Assembly (NCBI GenBank): GCA_018894105.1
Contig: CM032119.1
Location: 19,237,246-19,301,245 of the forward strand
Origin: Jacaranda mimosifolia
Lineage: Eukaryota; Streptophyta; Magnoliopsida; Lamiales; Bignoniaceae
DNA: 64,000 nt
Reading direction: 5' to 3'
The number at the start of each line of letters is the position of its first letter. Position 1 is the stretch's first letter. This document shows, one piece after another, positions 10,900-23,929 of the stretch. Both the position numbers and the translations under genes were made by a program. The notes under the pieces were generated by a model. That model was not told the origin of the DNA. It was given only the letters and a program-made list of their open reading frames with translations, and did no database searches.

Positions 10900-13800
10900 A
10901 TCACTAATGAGATCTTAGCTCAAGTCCTAAGTTGTCTTCAAAAGACAACAATAGGTACTGCATCCAACTCTTGTATGAAGTTTTTCATCCAAAAACCTTC
11001 TTTTGCAACTTTCGAAGCCACAATATATTCCGCCTTGGTGGTGGAATCGACAGTGGTGTCTTCTTTGGAACTCTTCCAATTGACCATGCTGCCATTGAAG
11101 CAAAATATAAATTTTGAGGTGGATTTTTTAGGTCATCTACATCTGATTGGAAACTAGAATCCGAAAACCCCTCGAGTTTCAATTCTCCATTGTCGTACAC
11201 TAAAAATAAATCATTAGTTCTTCTCAAGTACTTAAGGATTGCTTTTACGGCCTTCTAGTGATATTCACTAGGTTCGGATTGAAAGCGGCTCGTAATACTT
11301 ATAGCATGTGCTACATCCGGCCTTGTACATTGAGCGGCATACATTATGCTCCCAATAGCAGACGCATAAGGTATGTAGGACATTCTTTCTCTCTCGTCGT
11401 TAGTCTTAGGGGCCATAGACATGGAGAGACGAAAACCATGTCCTATCGGGATGAATCCCTTCTTGGATTTCTCCATACTAAACCTCTTTAGTATCTTGTC
11501 AATGTACGGTGTTTGGGAAAGCCCCAACATCCTCTTCAATCTATCTCTATAGATTCGTATAGGATGCTTCTCCCAAATCCTTCATGGAGAATTGTGTAGA
11601 TAACCATGCTTTAATACACTCTAACATTTCTCTCTCATTCTCAATGAGAAGAATGTTATCTACATAAAGCACAATATACTGTATACTACTCCTACTAGCC
11701 TTCTTGTACACACAAGGTTCATACACATTTTTGATAAAGCCAAACGATTTGACTGTCTTATCAAAATGTATGTTCCAACTTCGGGATGCCTGTTTAAATC
11801 CATAAATGGACCTTTCGAGTTTGCAAACCTTTTACTCACTTCCTTTAGATGTGAAACCTTATGGTTGCTCATATAAATTTCTTCTTCAATGTTTCCATTG
11901 AGGAAAGCAGTTTTCACATCCATTTATCATATCTCATAGTGATAATATACGGCTATGGCAAGTAAAATCCGAATGGACTTAGGCATAGCAATCGGTGAAA
12001 AGGTTTCCTTGAAATTAATACCGGGTCTTTGAGTATAACCTTTTGCTACTAGTCGCTCCTTAAAGGTTATAACCTCTCTATCAACTCTAGCTTACGCTTA
12101 TAGATCCACTTGCAACCAACTAGTACGATACCCTTCGGTGGATCTACCAAAGTCCATACATTGTTGGAGATATAGAGTCCATTTTGAATTTCATGGCGCC
12201 TAGCTAATGTCCCGAATCTATGTCCAACATAGCTTCTTTGTAGGTCTTCGGATCACTATCCGATTGGCCTGTCTCATGAAGGAATCTGAACTTTTCGGGT
12301 TGCTTCTTGATTCGGTCCGACCTTCTTAGAGGTTGTGTGTTAGGCTCTTGTTGTTCACTTGTTTCTACCACTTGTGGGATGTTTTGATCATCTTGAACTT
12401 CATCAAGTTCAACAACAACGCATTTCTATCTAACAGAAATTCCTTTTCCAAAAATATGGCGTTCCTTGAAACAAGCACCTTTTGTTACAAGGGATCATAA
12501 AAGTAATAACCTAAACACTCTCTTGGGTATCCCACAAATTTGCAGAAGGTGGATCTACTATCCAACTTGTCTCCCACTAACCTCTTGACATAAGCGGGAG
12601 AACCCCGAACTCTTAGAAAAGAGTAAAAAGATGCTTTGCCATACCACATCTCATGCGGTATCTTTAGCACCAACTTTGAGGATACTACATTTAGTATCTT
12701 TGCCACCATCGTTAAGGCGAATCCCCAAAAGGATTAAAGCACATCGGAGAAGCTCATCATGGAATTTACCGTGTTAAAAAAGGTACAATTTCTCCTCTCG
12801 GCTACTTCTTTATGTTGGGGTATACCAGGTAGAGTCTATTGAGAGAGAATCTCATTCTCCTTTAGATAATCTAAGAATTCGGTACTTAAGTATTCTCCTC
12901 CTCGATCCAATCGAAGAGCTTTAATACTTAGTCCTAATTGTTTTTCTATTTCATTCCTATACTCCTTAAACTTTTCAAAAGCTTCAGACTTGTACTTCAT
13001 AGGATACACATATCCGAACCGAGTATGATCTTCAGTGAAGATGATGAAGTATGAAAAACCACTTCTTGCACTAACTCTTAGTGGTCTACAAACATCTGTA
13101 TGGATTAGATCTAAAGGACTCGTGGTTCGCTCTGTTTGTCCTACAAAAGGAGCTTTGGTCATTTTTCCCTTTAAATAAAATTCACAAGTAGGAAGATCCT
13201 CTATGCCACTAACGTTTAGTGCTTTGAGGGCTTCTAACTTGTTCATCCTATTTTTGAAAATTTGTCCAAGTCTTACATGCCGTGAAGTGGAATCTTCTTG
13301 GATATCTAATTTTCTTTTACTTTGTTGAATGTGCATTAATGATGGTTAAGAATGAAAAATGTATAATCCATTGTTAATTGTACTTGAGCAACTAAAGAAC
13401 CATTCTTTATTGCCTTCAATTTCCCATTTGATATTGAAAAATCAAATCCTTCGGTATCCAAAATAGGAATTGAAATATTATTCTCAACAAGATTCGGTAA
13501 TAATAACAAAGATGCAATACGAATAAGAAGTTCTCCAAGTCTAACATACTTTATGCCTTTTAGCTTTGACCACAACTTTTACTCCTTTGCCAAGGCGGTG
13601 GATCATATCCCCATCACTAAGTTTTATTTTTCTTTATATTCTTTGTAACAAATTACAAAGATAAGAACCACATGCAATATCATATATCTATGAGGAAGAA
13701 TTTGTCCTTAAATACACCTCAATAAAGTACATACCCTTTCCAAAGGTTGCAAGGTATTCCTTGCAATAATGCTTCCTTGCCAAAGTAGAGACAAGTAATA

Positions 13801-14520
13801 TTGACTATATCCTCTATATTCTTCTTGACTCCACCGGATGCCTTTAATGGTTGATTTCCCTTGAAAGAAGAACTTTTCTTCCTTTTACCTCACTTTCTAG
13901 CACCCCTAGAGCCCTTAGACTTGGAGAAGGAAACAAGCATCAAAGGTTTGTCCTTGTCAGGGTAGTCTCTATCTAGACCAACACTTTGATCAAATAAACT
14001 CGCAAGGATGTGAAGATCAAATCCTCATGGAGATCATTGTCCATCACTATGTCCAAATTGAAGAGCTTCTTAACAAGCCTATATATCTTTAGACTGTAGT
14101 TGATGACACATGACTTCTCATCCATCCTAGCTTGAAAAATCTCCTTTGACAACATGAACTTCCCATACCTTGTTTGCTTTACAACTCTTATAAGCTTTAA
14201 CCGAGGTATTATTCATTTCCTTGAGACTTTTGAAGTTTGTAGATGCCATCATGAGACTATGGGATATGAGGCAATCCTTACCTCTATTTGTGAACGTTTC
14301 ACGCGTCTCTTGATCTACATTGATCCCTATGGGATTAAGAGCACCATGATATATGACATATATCCATTTCTTGGAATCTAGAATGATTTTGAGGTTTGGC
14401 CAATCGTCGAAGTTTGACCCGGTTGCTTTATTGGTTTCCAAAATAATGCTTAGTGGACATATAGCTATTCTTGAGCTTTCGCAAATCATCAAAGGCGAAA
14501 AAGAGAATATAATCGTGTGA
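10900..14520 (-). pseudogene. Decayed gag-pol of Copia-2
   Basis: Minus-strand segments read in order. Gag start is near 14460 (ILETNKATGSNFDDW; UBN2-type gag), with more gag at 14155-13973. A pre-integrase stretch lies near 13575-13336. Integrase occupies 13336-12836 (zinc-region TCEFYLKGKMTKAPF; core with HTDV and RLDRGGEYL) and continues at 12709-12485. RT begins near 11923 (MDVKTAFLNGNIEEEIYMS). The RT end/RNase H part covers 11539-11255 (YASAIGSIMYAAQCTRPDVAHA) and 11227-10985 (EGFSDSSFQSDVDD). Frames are interrupted by stops and shifts between these blocks, and the YVDD box lies in a scrambled stretch. In a live copy this would be the Gag-Pol polyprotein; here it is dead. Confidence 0.9.
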
Positions 14521-16323
14521 TTGAATATTGATATTGAAAACATGTTTATAGATTTTCAAGCATATTTTTCTCCCACTATTTTATTAAATTCCTCACCCCT
14601 TTAAGGAATTCGGGAAATCTCATTTTCTAGTGAGAATCAAAGCCCAAAAGGACTTGTAGTGGACCCACGACTCGTGAGACATCCACAAACAATCCTAAGG
14701 TAAGCAACCCTTGATATATTTTGCCTGACTTTTCATATAGACCCACGACTCGTGCGACAATACGCAAATCAAAGGCGCATGCTAAGTATGTTATCACAAC
14801 TTTCCACCATAAGTGTAACCCACGACTCGTAAGACATCACACAAAGGTAGTAGCGTCGTTATGTCACATAATATGGTAGGAGGCTTGGATTAATTAAAAC
14901 TCCTTTTTAATTTGTATTTATTTTGACTTAATATTTTGAGAGCACTTAGACTCCTCTAAGTGGAGGGATTTTCTTGCTTGCAAAGATCTCATCAAATTTT
15001 ATCTTCTCTTATTTAGGTTTTCTATATCCTAACCATGCATCTCATACATCAATAGGATAAAAAAAGCATAAATAAGTAAATGCGTCTAGCATGCTCCTAG
15101 GGTGGGATGACCATGAGCTTTAATCAAGTAGTGCACTTAGAGCTATAGGTACACTACTTAGTTGATTTTAAGTGGGTTGATTAAACTTAGGTATTTCATA
15201 AATGTATCACATACATTCATGGGTCTTCATGGCTCCATGGTCTTCTTGTCTCCTTGTGATAATTACATGAGAAAAGAAATCCTCACTTCTAGTGATTCTA
15301 CTCTCATAATATTTACAAGATAGAAATTAAGAGGCATGCAAGCCCTATTTAATACAACCATTCTCAACAACTTGAAACAAATAAAATCAATATTAAAGGC
15401 TCATGTTCATCCCCATTCATTTATCATCCATTCAACAATTAAATGAATAATAAATAAGAATTGACATTCAATTCAACAAATTAAATGTTTATCTCATAAA
15501 TAATTAATTAACTAGCAAAAATAAACATAACATTTATGCATCTAATTTTTGCACAAAATTGAAAACTAACTTGAACAATACGTTAAAAGAGGCAAAAATG
15601 TCAAACATTGCTATGAATACTTACACAACATTTGTGCATCAAAATAAGAATGAAATAATCAAGTTTGATAGGTCAAAAACACCAAAATAGCATAAAAATG
15701 GGTTCTATGGTGACCTTGGGTGGGCTGCTACCCACCTAGCTGGCTGGGCATGCAACAAGCATGCACAAGGTGCGGCTGTGCTACCAGGCAACATAGCAGC
15801 CCTGCCACAAGTTGCACCTATAAACTATTTAAGCACCATTTTGTGTTTTTGCCACTCCAAATCATATGGACATCTTCATAACATCATTTCATACAAATTT
15901 TAACAAAATTTCAGATTATAAACACCTTCTAAAATTGGAAATTAAAGTGCTCAAACATGCTTCAAAAATCAAGCAAAAGTGAGAATCAACATTTTCCAAA
16001 AATCTTCAATTAACTCCAATCCAATTGGATCCAAAAATGACTAAAACAACTTAGGGCCAAATTAAACATGCCATATCACCATATAACATAAATCAATGCT
16101 AAATCAACATTTAACATTAACATCTATGAATAAAAATCATATTAACATATGAATCAACACTTAAAACACATATTAGCATATTTCAATTCATCAACAAAGG
16201 AGCCACAAGCAACATCAACCAAACACTCAAATCTATGAATTGAATAAAGTATTTGGTGATATAGATCAATTCATCACACGAATCAATCAAACAAAATCCA
16301 AATTAAAGCATGAATTAGACTCT
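14521..16323 (-). other. Long untranslated leader of Copia-2
   Basis: About 1.8 kb lies between the gag start and the 5' LTR on the minus strand, with no coding frame. It contains the 77-78-bp repeats at 14663-14830. Directly after the LTR the minus strand reads AGAGTCTAATTCATGC. That looks like a primer-binding site (TGGTATCAGAGTC type) that has lost its first seven bases, though this is an inference. Confidence 0.6.
14663..14830. repeat. Three degenerate 77-78-bp repeats marked by ACCCACGACTCGT
   Basis: ACCCACGACTCGT occurs exactly at 14663-14675, 14741-14753 and 14818-14830, 78 and 77 bp apart. The core ACGACTCGT is an odd palindrome (ACGA-C-TCGT). GACAT/GACAA and a CACAAA/CGCAAA box follow in each. 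The remaining bases of the units have diverged. Confidence 0.8.
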
Positions 16324-18545
16324 TGAAGTAATGAGTAGCCCAATGATCCAATAATAAAACAAAAATTAGGCTAAATTAACTTGTCTACTCCCTATCCCAA
16401 AGATCTAATCATGCTATTAAAATGAATTTAATGGCAGAAAACTAACCTTGAATGCTTAATCCAAGGAAGAAGAGGATGACAAGTATGAACTCTTCAAAAC
16501 TGTCAATCCTGGCACAGCAGAGTAGTGACAACAATTGCAAGCAAATCAACTCTGATCAAGCTGAAATTTGGACAGAAACACCTCAACACACTTGAGGATA
16601 TCAAGTAAAAAATTTAGCAAAATCAAAAATCGGCAAGGCCTCTAAATCAGCCTCCAAAGTGACTGCACCACAGTGGATCTTCAAGAGCAAAGCTCCCCAA
16701 GTGTGAAGCCTCTAATGTTATGATCCACACACCCAATGAGGGCTCCAATATACCTCTAATTAGCTAGATCACTAGAGAAAGAAGAAGAAAGGGAGAGGCT
16801 GAAACTGTGGAGAGGGAGGTGAGGATGGTGTGAAACTTCAACACATGAGTGAATCGCACTTTTTGGAGGGAAAAATGGAATCTAGCAACTTGCTAGCATA
16901 GTTCTTCTGTGGCCGCCTCATAGAGTTGGAGGTGTGATGCAAGTTGGCATCACACCCTCTATGAGGTGGTGTACCAAGTAGACAATCCACTTGCATGTGA
17001 AATGTGATTTTCACTTGCATTTGGATTTGATTTGACTTTACATTTCATCTCACGAAATGTCTTTCAAATTAATTTCAAATTAACCTCAAATGAACTCCTT
17101 CATTTGAATTTCCCTCCAAAATTAAGAATCCTCAAATTAATTAAATTTACTCTTTAATTTAATTAATTAACTTGACTTGACTCTTTAAGTCGTCTAACTT
17201 AACTCTTTAAGTTAAGAAGTGTCAACTAAACTCTTTAACTTGACTAGTTAATAGTCATATGACACCAACTAAATTAACTCCTTAATTTAATTGGTCTAAT
17301 TTAACTCCTTAAATTCTTTTGATTAATTTAACAATTAAATTAATCAACCCAAAATGACTAAAAATTAGCCAATCGATTTTCTCCACAAAAACAGTCTAGG
17401 TGAATTTTCTAACTCCTAGAAAATTCCTCCCACCAAATAGAACTTCCTTTAGGCTTTTGTGTGTGATCCATTAGGTCATCTCATTCATTGGACATGGGTT
17501 ATCATCTCTTGTGATATTTAGAATATCAAAGTATTCACATTAGTTTAAACTCCTTTAAGCTAATAACTCTTTCATTAATCTCTATTAAGTGAAGAGTACC
17601 CAATCTCTATGGTCGATGTCTAGCCTCAAGCCCATGGATTCCAACTAATTAGTCGAAATGAATATGCTCTTGGTGAACCATTCTAGCTCTACGTTTACCA
17701 TGCAAATACAGTTATTCTGTCTCCTATCTCCCGAAAGCAGCCTAGGGCAAGATATTTACTGGCTTCCTAATAACCTCGATAGCTAAGTTTCTATTCCCAA
17801 TGTTTGATTCCTCTTTATGACCTCATCTTTGAAAAACTCCTTTCCCAAATTGTCATACTACTTTGGCCAAGGATTTTCTGGAATTGATCATTACAGAATA
17901 TATATAGGAGATGCACTCGCCCTTCACAACGATGAGTTGATAGATCCCATCTTGGATCTCACAACCCTTCATGTCTAAGTGGCTTATACCCAGACTCAAC
18001 CCAAAAGACCTGCTAAGTGGTCAAGGAAGAATCAAGGTATGAGGACCCAAACATAATGTTACCATGGATCCTCATGTCAAAGGACTAATTATATGCACTA
18101 GCGTAAGCTGGAGAACTTGCCACTACAGCTATCAAGTGGATTCTCCAGGCGGGCCTTCAGTGAACTTGTTCTCTAACAAACACCCACTAACATGTACCCG
18201 TGTCTAACATGTATTACTCATGATACAAAGCAATATAAAACTCCTAGGATTTATGCATCGTTAGTGCAAGTATATTCGAATCTTAGATGCCCCGTCTCAT
18301 AAGATTCTACGATATGGAATATTTTTAAGATCATGACCGTGTAAGACTTATTTAATGATCACCACCCAATGCGTGCTAAGTCCCATAATCTTGCGTGGTC
18401 TAGGGGCTTCATATAAATGGTAGTGAAGTAAAATAAGCATAAGATGAAGATGGCCAATTAATATGAATATCATTCAATCAAGATTATATCACAAGTGAAA
18501 TAGTTTACATGCCAATCTTATTGGCTGCGGGGCACTATTCCAACA
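16324..18545 (-). repeat. 5' LTR of Copia-2 (2222 bp)
   Basis: Co-linear with 8420-10702 throughout, starting TGAAGTAATGAGTAGCCC (plus strand) and ending CACTATTCCAACA at 18545. Substitutions and small indels are spread along its length, so the insertion is old. Confidence 0.9.
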
Positions 18546-18897
18546 TTAGTCACACGTGGGATTTTGATTTGTTGGTTCCTAACAATTGGCTATGTCCATT
18601 GGAAAGAATCATTATACGGTTTTATAACCTTGGCTATGAACTTGCAAGTCTGCATAGAAAATTGAGAGAAATATGAACTTGAGGCTAACATTTTATGTGT
18701 GAACGCTTGACAACCCTATTTTTTATCGAGTTTGGCGAATTAATACACAAGTTTGCGAGTGTTTCCTATAATGAATCTATGTGCTTAACATTCCATTGCT
18801 TGTTTGTTATATTATTGCCTTTGCGAGTGCTTGTTTGTTAGGCAGCACGACGTGTAAAAACTCGATAGAAAATTTTATGTTCAAAACACCTCTGTGA
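18546..18897 (+). repeat. Right part of the 5' LTR of the outer Gypsy-like element
   Basis: Sequence after the Copia-2 edge resembles 24262-24550 (TTGTTGG...CTCTTAAC/TCCTAAC; ATAGAAAATT; TGTGCTTAACATTCC; TTGTTATATTATTGC). It ends just before the primer-binding site at 18902. Confidence 0.55.
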
Positions 18898-18901
18898 AAA
18901 G

Positions 18902-20396
18902 TGGTATCAAAGCCTGTTTTCATATTGTTTCAAGAGAATTTCATGTGAATTGGATTCTGGTGTGGGAAACTTTGAGAAGATGGCTGATTAAAGTTTGCAT
19001 GAAAGAATTATTGAATTGGAGATAAGAATGTGTGGGATTGAGGCATGCTCGGACAATTATAAGAGGCACAAATGATTGGAAGTTCCCAAAAGACAATCAA
19101 TGATATGCCAAAGTTTATCTCTTTTTGGTGGCTGAGGATGTTGATGTTCTCATAGATGCTATTGACATGAAATTTTATGCGATTAACCTTGAGTTAGCTA
19201 TGTCAAAGATGGTTGTTGAGGCAAGTGATGGTATGAACGATGTGAACTTTTTTGTCCAGACTAAGGATGCCTGAACTAAAGCCTTTTGGCATGGAGCGAA
19301 ATGCCAAAGAAGGTGTATATAACAAGTATATATCTAATTATCAATGTTAAGTTGTGCTGGTGCATCTTCTAGATGATGCTAGTGCCGATCGAGAAGATTA
19401 CAAACTTATGAGGCAATACAAAATGAATTGAAGGTTCAGAAGGTTGCAATTTACGTGGATTGCAAGGGAGCCCTTTCATAATATGAGATATGTGGGAATT
19501 GAAAGAGAATATGGTACTACTTTCAATTCATTAATGTTTGATATTCATATATGTCTGAGAAAGACAAGTTGTTTAATTTCATGGCGAGCTTACAGCTTTG
19601 AGTGCAAGCGAAATTGAGACGCCAATGAGTGAAGGACTTGCATTTTGCCATGGCAGCTGTTATAAATTGGTGGACTATTAGATTGGGAGACTTAGAGCAA
19701 GAAAACAAAAGGAAAGATATTAGGAAAGATAGAGGCAATAAGCCTACGAATAGAAATGACATGGACAAAGCAAAAAAAAGTGGCCAAAGTAATAAGCATT
19801 AAAGTTGTGATAGAACAAAACAAGGATGCTAAATTTGTGATGGTGACCACAAAATGAGGGTTTCCCTAAGCGAGAAACATCTAATGTGTTAATAGCTAAT
19901 GTTATGAAAATAAAGAGAGTCGGATGGTGCCAAGGGTCTCAACTCTCCAATTGATAAATGGACTAAAGAGTAAGTCTAACACTTTTAAAAGTGAAGGCTT
20001 AATATAAGTGTAAAATCTTGTGAATGACAGAGAAGTCAAGGCAACGATGGAAACTAGGCTATGCATAGTTTCATTGCTGAAGAGCAAATTCATAAGCTAG
20101 GGCTAAACTTAGGGAAATAAAAATAGTTGAATCATTTTAGGGTTGTGAACAAGGAATCTAAGATTATGAAGGGTATTGTAGATGTTGATTTGAAAGTTAG
20201 TAACTGGCCAGGACAATGCAAGTTGATGGTTGTTCATATAGACGATTTTGATATGGTGCTTGGCAATAATTTCTTTCCAAAAGCTAAAGTAGTAGTTGCC
20301 CCATGTTTGGGCAGATTGGTAATCACTAATGAGAAACATCCATGTTGTGTGCAAATTAAATGGGAAGCTTCAAAAAAAGGAGGAAAGAAGTCATGA
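18902..20396 (+). pseudogene. Gag-protease remnant of the outer Gypsy-like element
   Basis: It follows the primer-binding site TGGTATCAAAGCC (18902-18914). The gag part (about 18980-19850) is riddled with stops, but a PKRETSNVL-type segment after the zinc-knuckle region is readable near 19865. The best-preserved part, 20127-20396, encodes a stretch with VDLKVSNWPGQCKLMVVHID, FDMVLGNNFF and LGRLVITN. This is the C-terminal half of a retroviral-type aspartic protease (RVP-2) as found in Gypsy Gag-Pol. No RT follows: after 20400 there are about 400 non-coding bases and then a solo LTR. The element may have been a gag-only, parasitic copy, or the pol part may have been lost. Confidence 0.65.
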
Positions 20397-20828
20397 TATT
20401 CATGCAAGTGCGAGATAATTACATTAGAAAGTAGTCAATATTGCTTTATCAAATAGTAATGGTGGCGTTTGCCAAAAATTCACTTGAGGGAGTATGCTTA
20501 CTCTATTGGAACAACAAAGTTAAGAGTCGGGGACCTGTTAATCTAAAAGCATCCTTATATCCAGATATGTGCGCGTATTCGCCAAATCAAAGCATTTGGC
20601 AGATTTTTGTGGAAGTCTAAACCCATACTAGCTTGGTGCACCATGAATAAATAGACATGTTAATAATAGTTGGGGCTAATGTTTGTACTACTGTTGTTTA
20701 TTCTTGCCGGTTGATTAGGTTTGTTTCCTTTGATTCAAAAACAAGTAGGGGGTTTTCCCTTTTACTTTGACAAGGATGTTAAATTTTTTAGGATAGTTAA
20801 TAAATGAGGGCTCTTATCGATCTCATCC

Positions 20829-23059
20829 TGAAGGTATGTGTGGTGCTAGGATCCAATAAAATCAAAAAATCTAAATCAAATTAGCCTACACACATCCAAA
20901 AGGATCTAGACATGCATAGGATTTAGATTTAGAAAGGGAAATGCCTTGAAGAAACTGAAAATCAAGGAACAAGAAAGAATACCCTTCAACTCTTGAAGTT
21001 GTCACCTCATTAGCACAGCGGAAACACAAGATTTCCCAAGGTTAAACTCCTTGTTTTGAGATAAAAATTTTAATGTATTCCCTAACACCTTGAAGATCCT
21101 ATAGCCAAAATTTTAGCCCAATCAAACAAAATAAAGCCCCCTAGAACTCGTTGCAAGCAGCTACCAGAAACTGCTTTTCCAAAAGCAATAGCAACCCAAA
21201 CGTATTGCCTTTAACGAGATAGTCCACACACCAAATGGAAAGGTCCTTTCTCTATAAAATAGCTAGAGATAATTGCAGAGAAATGGAGGAAAGGAGGCTT
21301 AGAATTGAAGGGGAGAATGAGGAAAGTTAGAGAGATTTGTGGAGAATCTAACTTTTAGATGTATCCACTAAGAATTTGTTGGGAGAAAATATTTCACACC
21401 TCACCAATAACACTAGTAGTGGTCGGCCCCTTCTATAGCCATATATAGGAGGCGGATGGTGTGTGGTCACACACCATCCTCAATGAGAGGCCGCCACCTG
21501 CCCATGCCAAGTGGCATGTGGTCCATAGTGGTGTGTGAATTTGAATGTCATTTGGAATTTACATTTCATCTTATGAAATGTCATCCAAATGCATTATAAT
21601 TCTATATTGAATGAACTCTTCATTTAATAATTCCTTCCAAAATTAACTCACCAATTTAATTAAATCAAACACTTTAAATTAATAATCCTTTGACTTTACT
21701 CTTAAGTCAAAGCGCTTAACACTTTAAGCTAGTCAAAATTAATTCAACCCTTAAATTAATTTGACCAATTGATAGTCATATGGTATTAGTTAATTAACTC
21801 TTAATTAATTGATCTTAATTTAACTCTTAAAATAATTTGACCAATTTAACTCTTAAATTGATCAAGCCAAAAATGGCTTCGATTTCCTTCCTCTTCAATT
21901 CGGTCATGAATTTTCTAACTCTTACAAAATTCTCCTTCATTCAATGGGTCATGCATTTGGATTTTGTGTGTAACCCATTAGGTTTTACCATTCATTGGAC
22001 ATGGGCTCACAACTATTTATGACTTATTGGAATATCAAATATTCACATTAGTTTAAATTCCTTTAAACTAAGCGACTTAATTCAATTAATCTCATTAATT
22101 GGAAGAGTACCTAATCTCCATGGTTGGTGTCCAACCTCAAGCCCATGGAGCCCAACTAATTGGCCGAAATGAATGCTCTTGGAGAACCATTCTAGCATTA
22201 CGTGTACCATGCAAGTACGGTCCTTCCGTCTCCTCTCTCCACGAAAGAGGCCTAGGACAAGATATTAGTCGACTCCCCAATAGCCTCGATGCTATGGTTC
22301 TATTCTCAATGTTTGATTCCCTTTGTGACCTCATCTTTGAAAACACCTTTCCAAATTGTCACATCACCTTACGCAAGGATTTCTTGGAATCGATCATTAT
22401 AAAATGCATAGGAGATGCACTTGCCCTTCACAAAGACGAGAAGTCGGACTCCATCTTGGATCTCACAAACCTCCATGTCTAGTAGCTCATGCCCAATCAC
22501 CACCCGAAGGGCCCGCTAAGTGACCAGGGAGAAGTCAAAGCATGAGGACCAAACACAAGATTATCATAGATCCTTAGGTCAAATGACTAATTATATGCAC
22601 TAGCATAAGCTGGAGAACTTGCCACTACCGACTTGCCACTCCAGCTATCTAGTGGATTCTTTGGCGGGTCTTCAGTATCTTGTTCTCTAACAAGCACCCA
22701 CTAACATACATCCATATCTCATATGGGATTGCTCATGGAATGGAGCAACATCCAACTTTTGGATTTATACATCATCAGTGCAAGTCTATCAAGATCTTAG
22801 ATGCCCTGTCTCGTAAGATCCTATCACTTGGGAGATTTAAGATCACGATCATGTAAGACTTATTCCATGATCACCATGCAATGCGTAATCAAGTCCCGTA
22901 GTCTTATGTGATCTAAGGGCTTTATCCAAATGCAAGTGAAGTAAATAAAGAACATAAGATGAAGATGGACATATAATGAATATCATTCAATCAAGATTGT
23001 CTTACAAGGAAATAGTTTATAAGGCCAATCTAATTGGCTTGCGAGGCACTATTCAAACA
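20829..23059 (-). mobile_element. Solo LTR of the Copia-2 family
   Basis: A single 2231-bp LTR begins TGAAGGTATG (plus strand) and ends CACTATTCAAACA. It is flanked by a perfect 5-bp target duplication, CATCC at 20824-20828 and 23060-23064. It is co-linear with both Copia-2 LTRs, sharing the AGGATCCAATAA start, the TTAATTAA tract near 21790, the GCACTAGCATAAGCTGGAG block near 22597 and the end, but it is clearly more diverged. The frame at 22099-22482 is part of this LTR and not a gene. Solo LTRs arise by recombination between the two LTRs of a full element, which deletes the interior. Confidence 0.9.
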
Positions 23060-23064
23060 CATCC

Positions 23065-23900
23065 AACTTAAAACTTGTTAGTCCATCTTCCAAAAAAGCA
23101 CAACCACACCATCATTGGTCTCTTGGCAGCAACCACCCTCAGGTAGACGTTGTATGCCACACAAACATTATGTTGAGCACTAGAGGCTCGACTTCACTAA
23201 CTACCTATAAGTAAATCAAACCCATTTGATCGACAGCCTTTAGGTTGACCTTCTGCTTTATGCAACAATCTCAACCGAGCTTAGCTTTGGAGCCTTAGGA
23301 GAAATCAAGTTTGGATGCCATCATTGTAGGCATCAACCTTATTAGGTTGGTTTAACTCCAAGCGAACGCATTAAATGCATCATAGAGGTAGGCTTCAACT
23401 ATCCATATCTACATAAAATGCAGCCATCTCCATCCCAATCTACATTAAATGTAGCCATCAGCTACTCTGTCCTCTCTCCAACATTAAATGTTGTGGAACG
23501 ACTACACCACCTACAGGTTGCTGCACCAGTACTCCATTGGTTGGTAGTTAGAGAAAGACCTATTGCCCCCAATATTTCGTAGGGATTTCATATTGCTATA
23601 GGGGATAATGGTCGACTTTTTGTTTCCAAGCAATTTTCTTCCACTATAAAACTCCCTTTGTAAATGCTATAGGTACGCATTACTAAGCCCAAAATCTCTC
23701 CATCAACTTTGCTACTTTGTCACATTTAGCTCGATTTGACTTAAGCATCAAAAGTATAGCCCAGGCCCACCCTAGCAAGCCTGATGTGCTCTTCTTTTAG
23801 TTGTAAGCTCTAGCTGCACATGATCTACCAGCTTAAAGAAGACAGCCTGCTCTAAAATCAACCTAACTTATATTTACCAAACCTCTCCCCAACTAAAAAT
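23065..23900. other. Unassigned segment inside the outer element
   Basis: Moderate-GC sequence with no long frame. It has locally repeated TTAAATG(T/C) blocks (about 23373, 23452, 23487). It is probably the 3' interior of the Gypsy-like element or a further unrecognised insertion. Confidence 0.35.
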
Positions 23901-23929
23901 TGCATATGAGACATATGATGCCATTTATA

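Larger units (their letters stand above)
8420..18545 (-). mobile_element. Copia-2: full-length Copia element with very long LTRs, inactive
   Basis: Read on the minus strand the element starts TGTTGGAATAGTGC and ends TTACTTCA. Two 2.2-2.3-kb direct repeats (8420-10702 and 16324-18545) flank a 5.6-kb internal region. Minus-strand coding gives gag, GAG-pre-integrase, integrase, RT and RNase H in the Copia order, and a canonical polypurine tract abuts the left repeat. The gag and RNase H wording and the long LTRs recall the Angela branch of Copia; that lineage call is a guess. The 5-bp flanks (TTTGG left, TTAGT right) do not match, so an edge deletion or recombination has removed the target duplication. 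Confidence 0.9.

Noticed and set aside
22099..22482. 127-codon open frame
   Set aside because: It lies wholly in the solo Copia LTR and the equivalent stretch in the other LTR copies is closed; chance coding.
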